DNA of 64,000 nt from RZYY01 sp036794825 (GTDB lineage: Bacteria; Bacteroidota; Bacteroidia; Bacteroidales; 4484-276), in the NCBI GenBank assembly GCA_036794825.1, contig DAIRGA010000004.1, forward strand, positions 124,001 through 188,000, read 5' to 3'. Position numbers and translations under genes: made by a program. Each line of letters opens with the position of its first letter. Positions within the stretch are counted from its first letter, which is position 1. Below, one piece after another: positions 26,994-35,089 of the stretch. The notes beneath the pieces were generated by a model. That model worked only from the letters and a program-made list of their open reading frames with translations, was not told the origin of the DNA and searched no databases.

Positions 26994-28034
26994 TTACTGC
27001 CATTCACCATTTCCAATCTTCTTACGCAAGAAAATAAACCGGTAGAAATTAACAAACATCTTCCTGCCTTTGATCTGTGACAGGATAACCCCGGAGAGCA
27101 CCAGCGCCATGCCGGCAATTTTATCCAGATCAAAGGTTTCATTTAGAATGAAATAAGAAAATATCGCCGTAAACACCGGGATCAGGTTGGAAAAGAGGCT
27201 GGTGCGGCTAATTCCGATCTCGCGCGCTCCGATGGTGAAAAAAGCAAACGCAAGCGAGGATGCAAAAAACGAAAGCAGTAAAAGGGAGGTGATAAGCTCG
27301 GTGTTAGGGATTACAGTCACAAAGTTTTGAAAATCAAGAATGAGGAAAACTGGCAGGAAGTAGAAGACTCCGAGCAGATTTTGCATGGCAATGATGTTAA
27401 AAGCATCGTACCTGAAAGTCAGTTTTTTGAGGAAAACTGCATATAAAACAGCGGTAATAACAGCCAGAAAAAGCCATGCCACACCAACCGGCGAGGCTGT
27501 GAAGGTAAGATTCCTGTCAATCAGCATGATGATGACGCCTGTGAAGGAAATCACCAAACCAAAAATGTTGAGCGCGGTCAGCCTCTCTTTGAAAGCAATA
27601 AAACCCATTATCGGAGTAAACAAGGGAATAGTAGCAATAATTACCGCTGAAACTGTTGGGGATGAATGCTTTAACCCGTAATTTTCGCCGAGGAAATAGA
27701 GAAACGGATTGAACAGCGCCGAAATCAGGAAGAGTTTATAATCCTCCTTTTTCACTTTTTGCAGACGATTGAACAGTTTCAGGCCGCCAAACATGATCGC
27801 TGACGAAAGGATCAACCTCAGAAACACTGTAGTGACCGGATCGTAATATTTCAATACAATCTTCGACCAGACGAAACTCCCACCCCAGAAGATCATCGAA
27901 AGGGTAACAAGGATATAGGTGTAAGTTGGATTGAGTTTCAAAATCGCTGTTTGATAAATGGTAAATGCCTCGGAAAAGGCCGCAAAAATAGCAAAAAATA
28001 AGGCTGACAAGGGCATTGCATCATTTCGTTTCAT
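26994..28034 (-). CDS. DMT-superfamily (EamA) transporter
   Basis: 346 residues with about ten membrane helices in two EamA repeats. The first repeat starts at SMIFWGGSFVWSKIVLKYY with FLRLILSSAIMFGG; the second is around FNIIAMQNLLGVFYFLPVFL, and ARE(I)GISRTSLFSNLIPVF is typical. The first ~35 residues form an extra hydrophobic stretch that the family normally lacks, so the true start may be further in. Members export amino acids or metabolites; the substrate is unknown. Confidence 0.88.
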   Translation of the reverse strand: MKRNDAMPLSALFFAIFAAFSEAFTIYQTAILKLNPTYTYILVTLSMIFWGGSFVWSKIVLKYYDPVTTVFLRLILSSAIMFGGLKLFNRLQKVKKEDYKLFLISALFNPFLYFLGENYGLKHSSPTVSAVIIATIPLFTPIMGFIAFKERLTALNIFGLVISFTGVIIMLIDRNLTFTASPVGVAWLFLAVITAVLYAVFLKKLTFRYDAFNIIAMQNLLGVFYFLPVFLILDFQNFVTVIPNTELITSLLLLSFFASSLAFAFFTIGAREIGISRTSLFSNLIPVFTAIFSYFILNETFDLDKIAGMALVLSGVILSQIKGRKMFVNFYRFIFLRKKIGNGEWQ

Positions 28035-28061
28035 TTAACTGATTGAAGACTTTTGTCCGAT

Positions 28062-28147
28062 TTACTATGGTATTTAGGACATAAACATCCAAAATACTAT
28101 GGTGTTTTAGGGCGATAATATCCATAATACTATGGTGTTTTGGATAT
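28062..28147 (+). promoter_or_regulatory. Three ~33-bp direct repeats upstream of the AAA ATPase gene
   Basis: ACTATGG occurs at 28064, 28096 and 28129, each followed by TATTT or TGTTTT; the last two copies share AATACTATGGTGTTTT. The spacing is 32-33 bases, about three helical turns. The block ends just before the -7 box (28152-28159), which suggests binding sites for a regulator. Confidence 0.6.
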
Positions 28148-28151
28148 TTTG

Positions 28152-28159
28152 TATTTTTG
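28152..28159 (+). promoter_or_regulatory. Promoter -7 box of the ATPase gene
   Basis: TATTTTTG fits TAnnTTTG, 13 bases before the ATG at 28173. Confidence 0.5.
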
Positions 28160-28172
28160 CAAAAAAAACGAC

Positions 28173-29543
28173 ATGAAGCGAATATTCGAATCATACCTTA
28201 ACGAATGGAAGGTAAATCCAAATAGAAAGCCAATGATTCTAAGAGGCGCCAGGCAGGTGGGTAAGACCTGGCTCGTGGATCAGTTTGGCCGGGATTCGTT
28301 CAAATACTATCTCAAGGTAAATCCGGAAAAGACCCCCAACCTGAAAGCAGTTTTTAAAAGCAATGATGCCCGGTTGATCATCAATGAACTCACTGCCCTG
28401 TTTAACATCCCGGTTATCGAAGGTGAAACACTGTTATTTGTTGACGAAGTGCAATTACTTCCTGAAGCTTTGGTGGCACTGCGCTATTTTTATGAAGAGT
28501 TGCCCGGATTGCATGTAATTGCAGCAGGTTCGCTTCTGGATCACACGCTGAGCGAAATGAACTACTCCATGCCCGTTGGCAGGGTTGAGTTTGCTTATCT
28601 GTATCCGATGAATTTCGCGGAGTTTCTGATGGCCAATAGTCAGGATGGCCTGGCAGATTATCTTGCGACCTTCAATCTAAATCAGGCATTTGGTGAGGCA
28701 ATACATTCGCAGATTGTCACTTGGTTGCGGTTGTATTTTTTCATTGGCGGAATGCCGGCGGCTGTGAAGGTTTACCGCGATACAGGAAATTTGATTGAAG
28801 TGGAAAAAGAGCAAAATGCGATTATCACTTCGTTTAAGTATGATTTTGCAAAATATGGAACCAAAAAGCAGCAGGAGTTGCTTAACCAATGTATGGCGTA
28901 CGCTGCAGGGCACATCGGGCAGAAGGTCAAGTATGTAAATATCAATAAATCGGAACATTCAAATTACCTGAAAGAGTCGCTGTTGAAACTCGAATTGAGC
29001 AGAATCGTTCACCTTGTTCGGCGCACTGGTTCGTCAAATGTTCCGATCACCCAATTTGTGGATGAGGATTTTTTCAAACCATTGTTTCTGGATATCGGGC
29101 TGGCTTGTAACATTGCAGGAATTAAACTATCGGATATTCAGCAGCTTGTGACTGACTTCGAGGGCGCCCTTGCCGAACAGTTTGTAGGACAGGAATTGAT
29201 TTCCGGTTTTGAGCACTTTGAAGATGCCCGTTTGTTTTATTGGGCGCGTGATAAGAAAAACGCCAACGCTGAGATTGACTTTCTGCATCAAATTGGAAAC
29301 AAAATCTACCCGATTGAAGTAAAAGCAGGTAAATCCGGTACGCTGAAATCACTGCAGGTTTATTTAGGCGAAAAAGATCAAAAGATCGGAATACGGTTTA
29401 ATCTGGATTTGCCTACAATCGGTGATGATCTTAAAGCCAATATCAATATCAATGGTGAAATGCAGGAATTAGATTATTCGCTGGTCTCATTGCCACTTTA
29501 CCTGGCCGGTTTCATCAAACAGCTAATAATGAGCACTCCGTAA
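28173..29543 (+). CDS. AAA-family ATPase with DUF4143 domain
   Basis: 456 residues from the ATG at 28173 (MKRIFESYLNEW). Walker A is in LRGARQVGKTWLVDQF, Walker B in ETLLFVDEVQLLPEAL, followed by HVIAAGSLLDHTL. The C-terminal DUF4143 part has DIGLACNIAGIKL and a nuclease-like FYWARDKKNANAEIDFL with PIEVKAGKSGTL (D/E-x-K, PD-(D/E)xK-type). This family is abundant and variable in Bacteroidota genomes and of uncertain role; a defence or mobile origin is often suspected. Three direct repeats sit at its promoter. Confidence 0.9.
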   Translation: MKRIFESYLNEWKVNPNRKPMILRGARQVGKTWLVDQFGRDSFKYYLKVNPEKTPNLKAVFKSNDARLIINELTALFNIPVIEGETLLFVDEVQLLPEALVALRYFYEELPGLHVIAAGSLLDHTLSEMNYSMPVGRVEFAYLYPMNFAEFLMANSQDGLADYLATFNLNQAFGEAIHSQIVTWLRLYFFIGGMPAAVKVYRDTGNLIEVEKEQNAIITSFKYDFAKYGTKKQQELLNQCMAYAAGHIGQKVKYVNINKSEHSNYLKESLLKLELSRIVHLVRRTGSSNVPITQFVDEDFFKPLFLDIGLACNIAGIKLSDIQQLVTDFEGALAEQFVGQELISGFEHFEDARLFYWARDKKNANAEIDFLHQIGNKIYPIEVKAGKSGTLKSLQVYLGEKDQKIGIRFNLDLPTIGDDLKANININGEMQELDYSLVSLPLYLAGFIKQLIMSTP

Positions 29544-29572
29544 AATCCGGACTCTAAAAACCAAAAATCAAC

Positions 29573-29604
29573 AAAAAACCCCGCTCTTTTCAAAGCAGGG
29601 TTTT
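29573..29604 (-). terminator. Terminator of a lost T9SS gene
   Basis: AAAACCCTGCT...AGCGGGGTTTTTT on the minus strand is a G/C stem followed by a T run. It follows the gene scrap at 29627-29677. The same block with a similar preceding sequence (TTTTTCTCATAnACGTTA) ends the large T9SS gene at 43155-43211. Confidence 0.65.
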
Positions 29605-29626
29605 AAGTAACGTCTATGAGAAAAAT

Positions 29627-29677
29627 TTACTGCATGATGAGTTTCGTGACCTCAGTGTGGGTTTGGGTGCTGATCTT
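29627..29677 (-). pseudogene. 3' scrap of a T9SS sorting-domain gene
   Basis: Minus-strand codons read KISTQTHTEVTKLIMQ then TAA, the typical last strand of a T9SS C-terminal domain. A stop lies directly upstream, so nothing else of the gene survives. The DNA after the stop (TTTTTCTCATAGACGTTACTT and the CCCTGC terminator) matches the region after the large T9SS gene at 43155. Confidence 0.55.
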
Positions 29678-29701
29678 TTAATTTCAATTCCCGTCTTTAA
29701 T

Positions 29702-29709
29702 TACTTTTG
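29702..29709 (+). promoter_or_regulatory. Promoter -7 box of the first TPR-HTH gene
   Basis: TACTTTTG. The surrounding TTTCAATTCCCgtCTTTAA is repeated almost exactly in front of the paralogue (35051-35071), so the promoter was duplicated with the gene. Confidence 0.6.
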
Positions 29710-29730
29710 CCTGATTAAATTAAAATTCAG

Positions 29731-31410
29731 GTGAAGTTATTGCTAATCAGAATATTGATTGTTATCTTAACGGCCGTAATCCTCACATTGCAAACTGCCC
29801 GTGCGCAGGATCATGCAAAAATTGACTCATTGCTTTACCTGGTCGAAACGGCAAGAGATGATTCAACGAAGGTGAAATTGCTCATTGGTATTTCGAGGGA
29901 ATATTCAAAAGTTGATATGCATTATGCTCTTCAGTACGGCGAAAAAGCGCTGGACGTTGCCGAAAAATCCTCAGACAAAATGCTGCTTGCTGATGCCTTG
30001 TTTCAATTGGGCATTGTCGCCTTTGACCAGGGAATTCTCGATGTTTCCATCAAATACTTCTACAAGTACCTCGAAATCAAAAAAGAGACGGAAGATGAGC
30101 GGGGCGCCGCGGGTGGTTTTATAAATATTGGCGCGGTCTATTTGCAACTAAATCAATATGAGAAATCGGGGGAATTCTTCGAAAAGGCATTGGATTATTA
30201 TAAGAAGCTCCCGTTTGAAGAGGCCACTTACACACCTAACAAACAATTGATTACCATTTTTAATAATCTTGGAATTGTTAGTCAGCGGATCGGAGATTTA
30301 GACCTTGCCGCTGATTATTACCTGCGCGGCATAAGCCTTGCCAGGCGAACACCTGAGAGCAACCGGATGCTCGCCATGCTTCTCAACAACCTTGGAAGCG
30401 TTTACATCGAAAAAAAACAACCCGAACAGGCATTTGAGTTTTTATCGGAATCGTTTGAAATCCGGCAAAACAACGGCGATCTATATGGGATGGTACAATC
30501 GTACCGAATGCTTGCCGACCATTTTATCCGGTTAAATGATGATGATAAAGCGCTGGAGCAACTCCGGCTTGGCTACGATCTTGCCGGCAAAGTGGGTAAC
30601 CTTACCACCCTGGTTCAGATCATCGGAAAGATGCATGAGGTGTACGACCGGAAACAGATGACCGATTCAGCTTACAAATACCATGTAATGCTTGCCGGGT
30701 TGAATGACACGCTCAACAGGGAGGCTGCATTGAAAGAACTTAAACACCTGGAAATCACCTCACAACTAAAGGAAAATGAGAGAGTTATGCAACTGGAGCA
30801 GAAACGAAGGGAGCTCCGCTATCTAATGATCGGCATCACCCTGATTTTAACCATTGCCATCCTGAGCCTCCTGTTTTTCCTGTCCAGCAGCCGCAACCGC
30901 AGGTTGAAGCTTGAAGCTGAGATCATTGATCTGAATGCAAAAAACCTTCAGCTTGAAAAGATCAGCCTCGAGAAGGAACTTGAAATTAAAAATAAAGAAC
31001 TGGCTACTAATGTGATGTACCAGATTCAGAAAAATGAACTCATCAGCGAAATTGTGGCAAAACTGCAAAAACAGGTTGCCCTCGGTAAAAAGATTGATAA
31101 CAACTGGATACTCGAGATCATGAGCGACCTGGAGAAAACACAGGAACAAGCCGTTTGGAATGATTTTGAAATCAGGTTTCAGCAAGTTCATAAAGACTTT
31201 TACCAGAGGCTGAACGACATCAATCCCGACCTCTCCATAAACGAACGGCGCCTGTGCGCCTTTCTGAGCCTCAACATGACTACCAAAGAAATCTCCTCCA
31301 TCACCGGACAAACCCCCCGAACAATTGACGTTGCCCGGACAAGACTCCGCAAAAAGCTTAACCTTACCAACTCGGAGGTTGGACTGGTGGAGTTTCTGTC
31401 AACGGTATAA
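29731..31410 (+). CDS. Membrane TPR protein with C-terminal helix-turn-helix (copy 1)
   Basis: 559 residues, GTG start (KLLLIRILIVILTAVILTLQ signal/anchor ending ARAQD). Residues ~35-330 are tetratricopeptide repeats in the periplasm (YGEKALDVAEKS, AAGGFINIGAVYLQLNQYEK, IFNNLGIVSQRIGDLDLAAD). One membrane helix follows (YLMIGITLILTIAILSLLFF, about 367-387), then a cytoplasmic coiled coil and a LuxR-like HTH at the end (INERRLCAFLSLNMTTKEIS, TIDVARTRLRKKLNL). The plan suggests a sensor that signals across the membrane to DNA without a kinase. It precedes a short charged gene and a giant T9SS gene, which may be its targets. Confidence 0.85.
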   Translation: MKLLLIRILIVILTAVILTLQTARAQDHAKIDSLLYLVETARDDSTKVKLLIGISREYSKVDMHYALQYGEKALDVAEKSSDKMLLADALFQLGIVAFDQGILDVSIKYFYKYLEIKKETEDERGAAGGFINIGAVYLQLNQYEKSGEFFEKALDYYKKLPFEEATYTPNKQLITIFNNLGIVSQRIGDLDLAADYYLRGISLARRTPESNRMLAMLLNNLGSVYIEKKQPEQAFEFLSESFEIRQNNGDLYGMVQSYRMLADHFIRLNDDDKALEQLRLGYDLAGKVGNLTTLVQIIGKMHEVYDRKQMTDSAYKYHVMLAGLNDTLNREAALKELKHLEITSQLKENERVMQLEQKRRELRYLMIGITLILTIAILSLLFFLSSSRNRRLKLEAEIIDLNAKNLQLEKISLEKELEIKNKELATNVMYQIQKNELISEIVAKLQKQVALGKKIDNNWILEIMSDLEKTQEQAVWNDFEIRFQQVHKDFYQRLNDINPDLSINERRLCAFLSLNMTTKEISSITGQTPRTIDVARTRLRKKLNLTNSEVGLVEFLSTV

Positions 31411-31546
31411 AAACCTAAAATTCAATGCAATACTGGCTTTTGTATTGCAGATGTATTGATGGATTTGCGCCTTTGTAGCTACAATGTCGCTATGCTTTAT
31501 TTGGTGGCTAAGCTTTAAGCAGGGTATTTTTGCAGAAAAATTTTTC

Positions 31547-31693
31547 ATGCAGAATCAATCGTCAAAAACCAAAAAGATTACCGACCCTGAAGCGGAGATA
31601 AAAAAAATTGTCGCCCGCAAAAAATCGGAGAATGAAGCGCTGAAAAAATTGCTTCAGTTTGTCGAGAAAAAGTCAGGTAAAGAGAAAGCATAA
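31547..31693 (+). CDS. Short charged protein (copy 1 of a conserved pair)
   Basis: 48 residues from the ATG at 31547. The C-terminal part KKSENEALKKLLQFVEKKSG matches KKELENSALKKILDFLEKES of the gene at 36920. It is rich in Lys/Glu with a heptad-like helix. Both copies stand between a TPR-HTH gene and a giant T9SS gene. The conservation between the copies supports a real gene; no function is recognised. Confidence 0.65.
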   Translation: MQNQSSKTKKITDPEAEIKKIVARKKSENEALKKLLQFVEKKSGKEKA

Positions 31694-31735
31694 TCCTTAT
31701 CAATTTAATATTTATCAATTCAAACTTATCTCATT

Positions 31736-34700
31736 ATGTTTATGAAAAAGAACGTATTCAAATTGCTGACAGTTATTTTTACGTCAGTGCTGGTTTTGAC
31801 GGCTACCTTATGTAATGCGACAGGCGGCCACCCTACCAGAACTTACCCGATTGACGAGACTTTCGAATCAGTAACTTTTCCACCGTCAGGATGGAATGTG
31901 TATGATATTGACCAGATGGGAATGGTGTGGGATGCGGCTAATTTTCTCAATCACACTCCGGATGGCTCCACATCAGCTTACCATGGGTTTGCACCCGGTA
32001 TGCAGGATGGCTGGATGGTTACGCCTGCAATGATTTTTCCTGCTTCAGGACCGATTGTAATGGCTTTCTGGAACTGGACGGTTGACCCTGCATATTACGC
32101 CAAAAACAGTGTGCTGATCAGCACCGGAAGCGGTGACCCTGCAGATGGCGATTTTGTGGAAATATGGACTACTTCAACGGTTGCTGCTGAGTGGCAGCGG
32201 GTAATCCTCAACCTGGCTGATTATGCCGGGCAGACCGCCTATGTTGCTTTCCGCTACGAAGGCGACTATGCCCACGGCTGGGCTGTGGACGATGTTTACA
32301 TCGGAAGCAATTTCAACACATCTCCGCAGATTAGCGTAATCCCGACGGTTGTCAATGCAACAGTTCCTGCTAATCTTTCTATTAACAAAACATTGACGGT
32401 AATAAACGACGGGGTTGAAAATCTGATTTATACCTTTGGAATAACATACGGCAGCGGCGCATCAGGGTGGCTGACCGCTGATCCGATGAATGGCAGCATT
32501 GGCGCCGGTGCAAATTTTATTCACACTCTGACCATCAATCCTTCAGGTATCGAACTGGGCGATTACCAGGCTACCTTGACGATCACATCCAACGACCCGG
32601 ATACCCCGCAGATTGATGTCCCAGTAAATATCACCATCACTGAACCATCAACAGTTCAGGTTCACATTATGCTTCCTGAGTTGACTTTCCCTTATGATAT
32701 CAGCGAAAGCGGGGAATATGTGGCGATTTCAGGATTTGGTTCCGGTGGCGGATATCTATGGTCGAAAACTAACGGTCTTACCCCTATTGGTGGACTCGAA
32801 CCGTTAATTCAAGCCGTTTCAGAAGAGGGTATCGTTGGAGGAACAGCAAGAAATCCCGATTATAATGTCTCTGGTGAAAACGTTTTTATGGCTGGGTATT
32901 GGCATCCTCAAACAGGTGAGTGGACTTTTCTGCCGATAAATCCGGAAGCCGGACAACCCATTTATGCCGATTACAGCTCATGCTGGGGCATGACTGCCGA
33001 TGGTTCGACCATTGTAGGGATGCAATATTTCGAAGGTTATCAATACAGAGCCTTCAAATGGACAGAAGCTGGCGGTTTTGATATGATCGGCGACGTGGAA
33101 CCTGCCGGTAATCGTCCCAATGGTATCAGCAACGATGGCAGCGTTGTGTTTGGTTGGGCTAATCTTCCGGCTGCATCCCGCTCCCCGGTAATCTGGGTAG
33201 GAAATGATTTTATCAAGATTGCCGAAAATGAATACGGTGAAGCCAATGCAGCATCCTCAACCGGAGAGTATGTGGTAGGTACTGCCGGTGTTAATGGTTT
33301 TATCTGGACTGCCCAAGGCGGTACAACATTTTTCCCCAATACGCTTAATGCAGATAATATGAGCCCACTGGCGGTTTCGGATGCTGGTAACATGTTTGGC
33401 TACACTGTTGGCTGGCCTCCTTTTCCTGACTTTCGCAGAGGGTTTGTACGACTGCTCTCAGGCGAAATGATGACCTTCAACGATTATGCAGCAAGCCGCG
33501 GAATGGCCGATGCCATGGAATGGACTTTTTATAGTATCAACGGTGTGACCCCGGATGAAAACAAATTTATCGGATCAGCCATTACCCCTGAAGGAGAAAA
33601 TGTCTCATTTATGATTGACTTCAGCGCCGAAATTCCAAACATTGTGATCACCCCTGATAACCTGATGGAAGCGCTCGTACCGGGAGCTACCTCAAATCAG
33701 GAAATGATCATTCAAAACACTGGTAATGGCACACTGAGTTACGAAACATACATCAACTTTATGCAGGCTGACCAGCGCACCGAGGTTAAAGAGGTTCCTG
33801 CCGGTAAGAAAGTCAGACCAGGCAGATTAGCTTTTTCGAAAACAAAAACAGCAGGAGGCAATACTTCCACCGACAAAGGGCGCGACGGTTTTGTGCTGAA
33901 TTACGACGGCGAGAATGTGGATGCCATTGGATTGACTGCTGGTGGTACATTTTATATTTCCGCCCGTTTCCCCGCTTCGATGGTCAGTCCTTTCGAAGGA
34001 GCAACTATTACTTCTGTGGATGTTTATATCAACGACCTTCCGTCTGTAGCCACCTTGAAAATCTGGGGGCCAGGAACCACAACCACACCCGGCGAGTTAC
34101 TGCACGAACAAGCTTTGACACCAAATCCCTATGCATGGAATACCATCACCCTGGACACTCCGTTGGTTCTTGACGGCGATGATATCTGGGTTGGCTTCAA
34201 TTACACCCACGATGCCGGTTATTTTGTAGCAGGAATTGACGGTGGCCCGGTGAATCCTAACGGCGATTTCCTTTCACAGGATGGAATCGTTTGGGAAAGA
34301 CTCTCAAGCTACGGTTTTGGCTCCAACTGGAACATTCGCGCTAACCTCACATTAGGACAAGGCGACTGGTTGAGCCTCGATCCTTCATCCGGAGAGATTC
34401 CGTCAGAAGAATCACAATCCATCTCCGTTACCTTCGATGCTACTTCCTTAACATCAGGAGATTACGCTGCCAACATCATTATCGCCAGCAACGACCCTGA
34501 TTCACCCATGCTTGTGGTTCCGGTTACCTTAGAGTTGCTCGTTGGAATTGATGAAAATACACAGCCGGAGGTCACCCTGTATCCTGTGCCTGCCTCCAGC
34601 TATCTCAATGTAACTGTTCCTGAAGGCATAAAATCAATCAGAATGTTCAACAGCTTCGGGCAAACTGTATTGGAACAAAATGACCGCTTACAGATGAGCA

Positions 34701-34801
34701 CAAGGCTGAACCTGAGAGGTTTAACCGCCGGTGTATATACAATGCAGATCATCACCGATCAGGACAACATGATCAGTAAAACCATTATCATCACCAGATA
34801 A
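31736..34801 (+). CDS. Large T9SS-exported surface protein (copy 1)
   Basis: 1021 residues (an alternative Met lies two codons in). Signal peptide KNVFKLLTVIFTSVLVLTAT. Residues ~36-200: choice-of-anchor J/cleaved-adhesin domain (FPPSGWNVYDIDQ, AYHGFAPGMQDGWMVTPAM, AYVAFRYEGDYAHGWAVDDV). ~200-305: BACON/ASH-like beta domain. ~310-640: repeats of the HAF type (GGYLWSKTNGLTPIGG, STIVGMQYFEGYQYRAFKW, GISNDGSVVFGW). Then a galactose-binding-like part and a second BACON-like domain (GDWLSLDPSSGEIPSEESQS). The last ~80 residues are the sorting domain (TLYPVPASSYLNVTVPE ... SKTIIITR). Likely an adhesin or surface-coat protein; ligand unknown. Terminator at 34975. Confidence 0.85.
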   Translation: MFMKKNVFKLLTVIFTSVLVLTATLCNATGGHPTRTYPIDETFESVTFPPSGWNVYDIDQMGMVWDAANFLNHTPDGSTSAYHGFAPGMQDGWMVTPAMIFPASGPIVMAFWNWTVDPAYYAKNSVLISTGSGDPADGDFVEIWTTSTVAAEWQRVILNLADYAGQTAYVAFRYEGDYAHGWAVDDVYIGSNFNTSPQISVIPTVVNATVPANLSINKTLTVINDGVENLIYTFGITYGSGASGWLTADPMNGSIGAGANFIHTLTINPSGIELGDYQATLTITSNDPDTPQIDVPVNITITEPSTVQVHIMLPELTFPYDISESGEYVAISGFGSGGGYLWSKTNGLTPIGGLEPLIQAVSEEGIVGGTARNPDYNVSGENVFMAGYWHPQTGEWTFLPINPEAGQPIYADYSSCWGMTADGSTIVGMQYFEGYQYRAFKWTEAGGFDMIGDVEPAGNRPNGISNDGSVVFGWANLPAASRSPVIWVGNDFIKIAENEYGEANAASSTGEYVVGTAGVNGFIWTAQGGTTFFPNTLNADNMSPLAVSDAGNMFGYTVGWPPFPDFRRGFVRLLSGEMMTFNDYAASRGMADAMEWTFYSINGVTPDENKFIGSAITPEGENVSFMIDFSAEIPNIVITPDNLMEALVPGATSNQEMIIQNTGNGTLSYETYINFMQADQRTEVKEVPAGKKVRPGRLAFSKTKTAGGNTSTDKGRDGFVLNYDGENVDAIGLTAGGTFYISARFPASMVSPFEGATITSVDVYINDLPSVATLKIWGPGTTTTPGELLHEQALTPNPYAWNTITLDTPLVLDGDDIWVGFNYTHDAGYFVAGIDGGPVNPNGDFLSQDGIVWERLSSYGFGSNWNIRANLTLGQGDWLSLDPSSGEIPSEESQSISVTFDATSLTSGDYAANIIIASNDPDSPMLVVPVTLELLVGIDENTQPEVTLYPVPASSYLNVTVPEGIKSIRMFNSFGQTVLEQNDRLQMSTRLNLRGLTAGVYTMQIITDQDNMISKTIIITR

Positions 34802-34814
34802 AGTTGGTAAACTT

Positions 34815-34955
34815 GAGTTCAGTCTAAAAAGCCCCCAAACCGCTGATTTTTATCGTTTCTACCCCTGACCCAAATGGGAGAACGCTAAAAATCAGCAGTT
34901 TGTAAAAGTCTACATTTGGGGATTTAGGGGCAAATAGACTTTTTAAACTGGACTC
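34815..34955. mobile_element. MITE-like element with 17-bp imperfect terminal inverted repeats (copy C)
   Basis: GAGTTCAGTCTAAAAAG (34815-34831) pairs with CTTTTTAAACTGGACTC (34939-34955), 15 of 17 positions. Inside, GCTGATTTTTATCGTT pairs with AACGCTAAAAATCAGC at 15 of 16. The ends resemble those of copy B (GAGnnnGTCTnAAAAG), and the interior CCCAAATGGGAG is shared with copy A. No transposase. Confidence 0.65.
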
Positions 34956-34974
34956 AAACTTAATTTCTAAAAGG

Positions 34975-35003
34975 GCCGGAACCGCGAGGAACCGGCTTTT
35001 TTT
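34975..35003 (+). terminator. Terminator after the first T9SS gene
   Basis: GCCGG(aaccgcgaggaa)CCGGC followed by seven T. It lies beyond the palindromic element, 175 bases after the stop codon. Confidence 0.6.
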
Positions 35004-35071
35004 ATTGCCGGTTGCGCAAATAAAGCCCGGAATTTCAAACCTTTGTAATGGTTTCAATTCCCAGCTTTAAT

Positions 35072-35079
35072 TATTTTTG
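35072..35079 (+). promoter_or_regulatory. Promoter -7 box of the second TPR-HTH gene
   Basis: TATTTTTG with the upstream block TTTCAATTCCCagCTTTAAT, matching the first copy. The predicted mRNA start is only a few bases before the ATG at 35090, so a near-leaderless mRNA or use of the GTG at 35102 is implied. Confidence 0.6.
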
Positions 35080-35089
35080 CCCTGACTTA

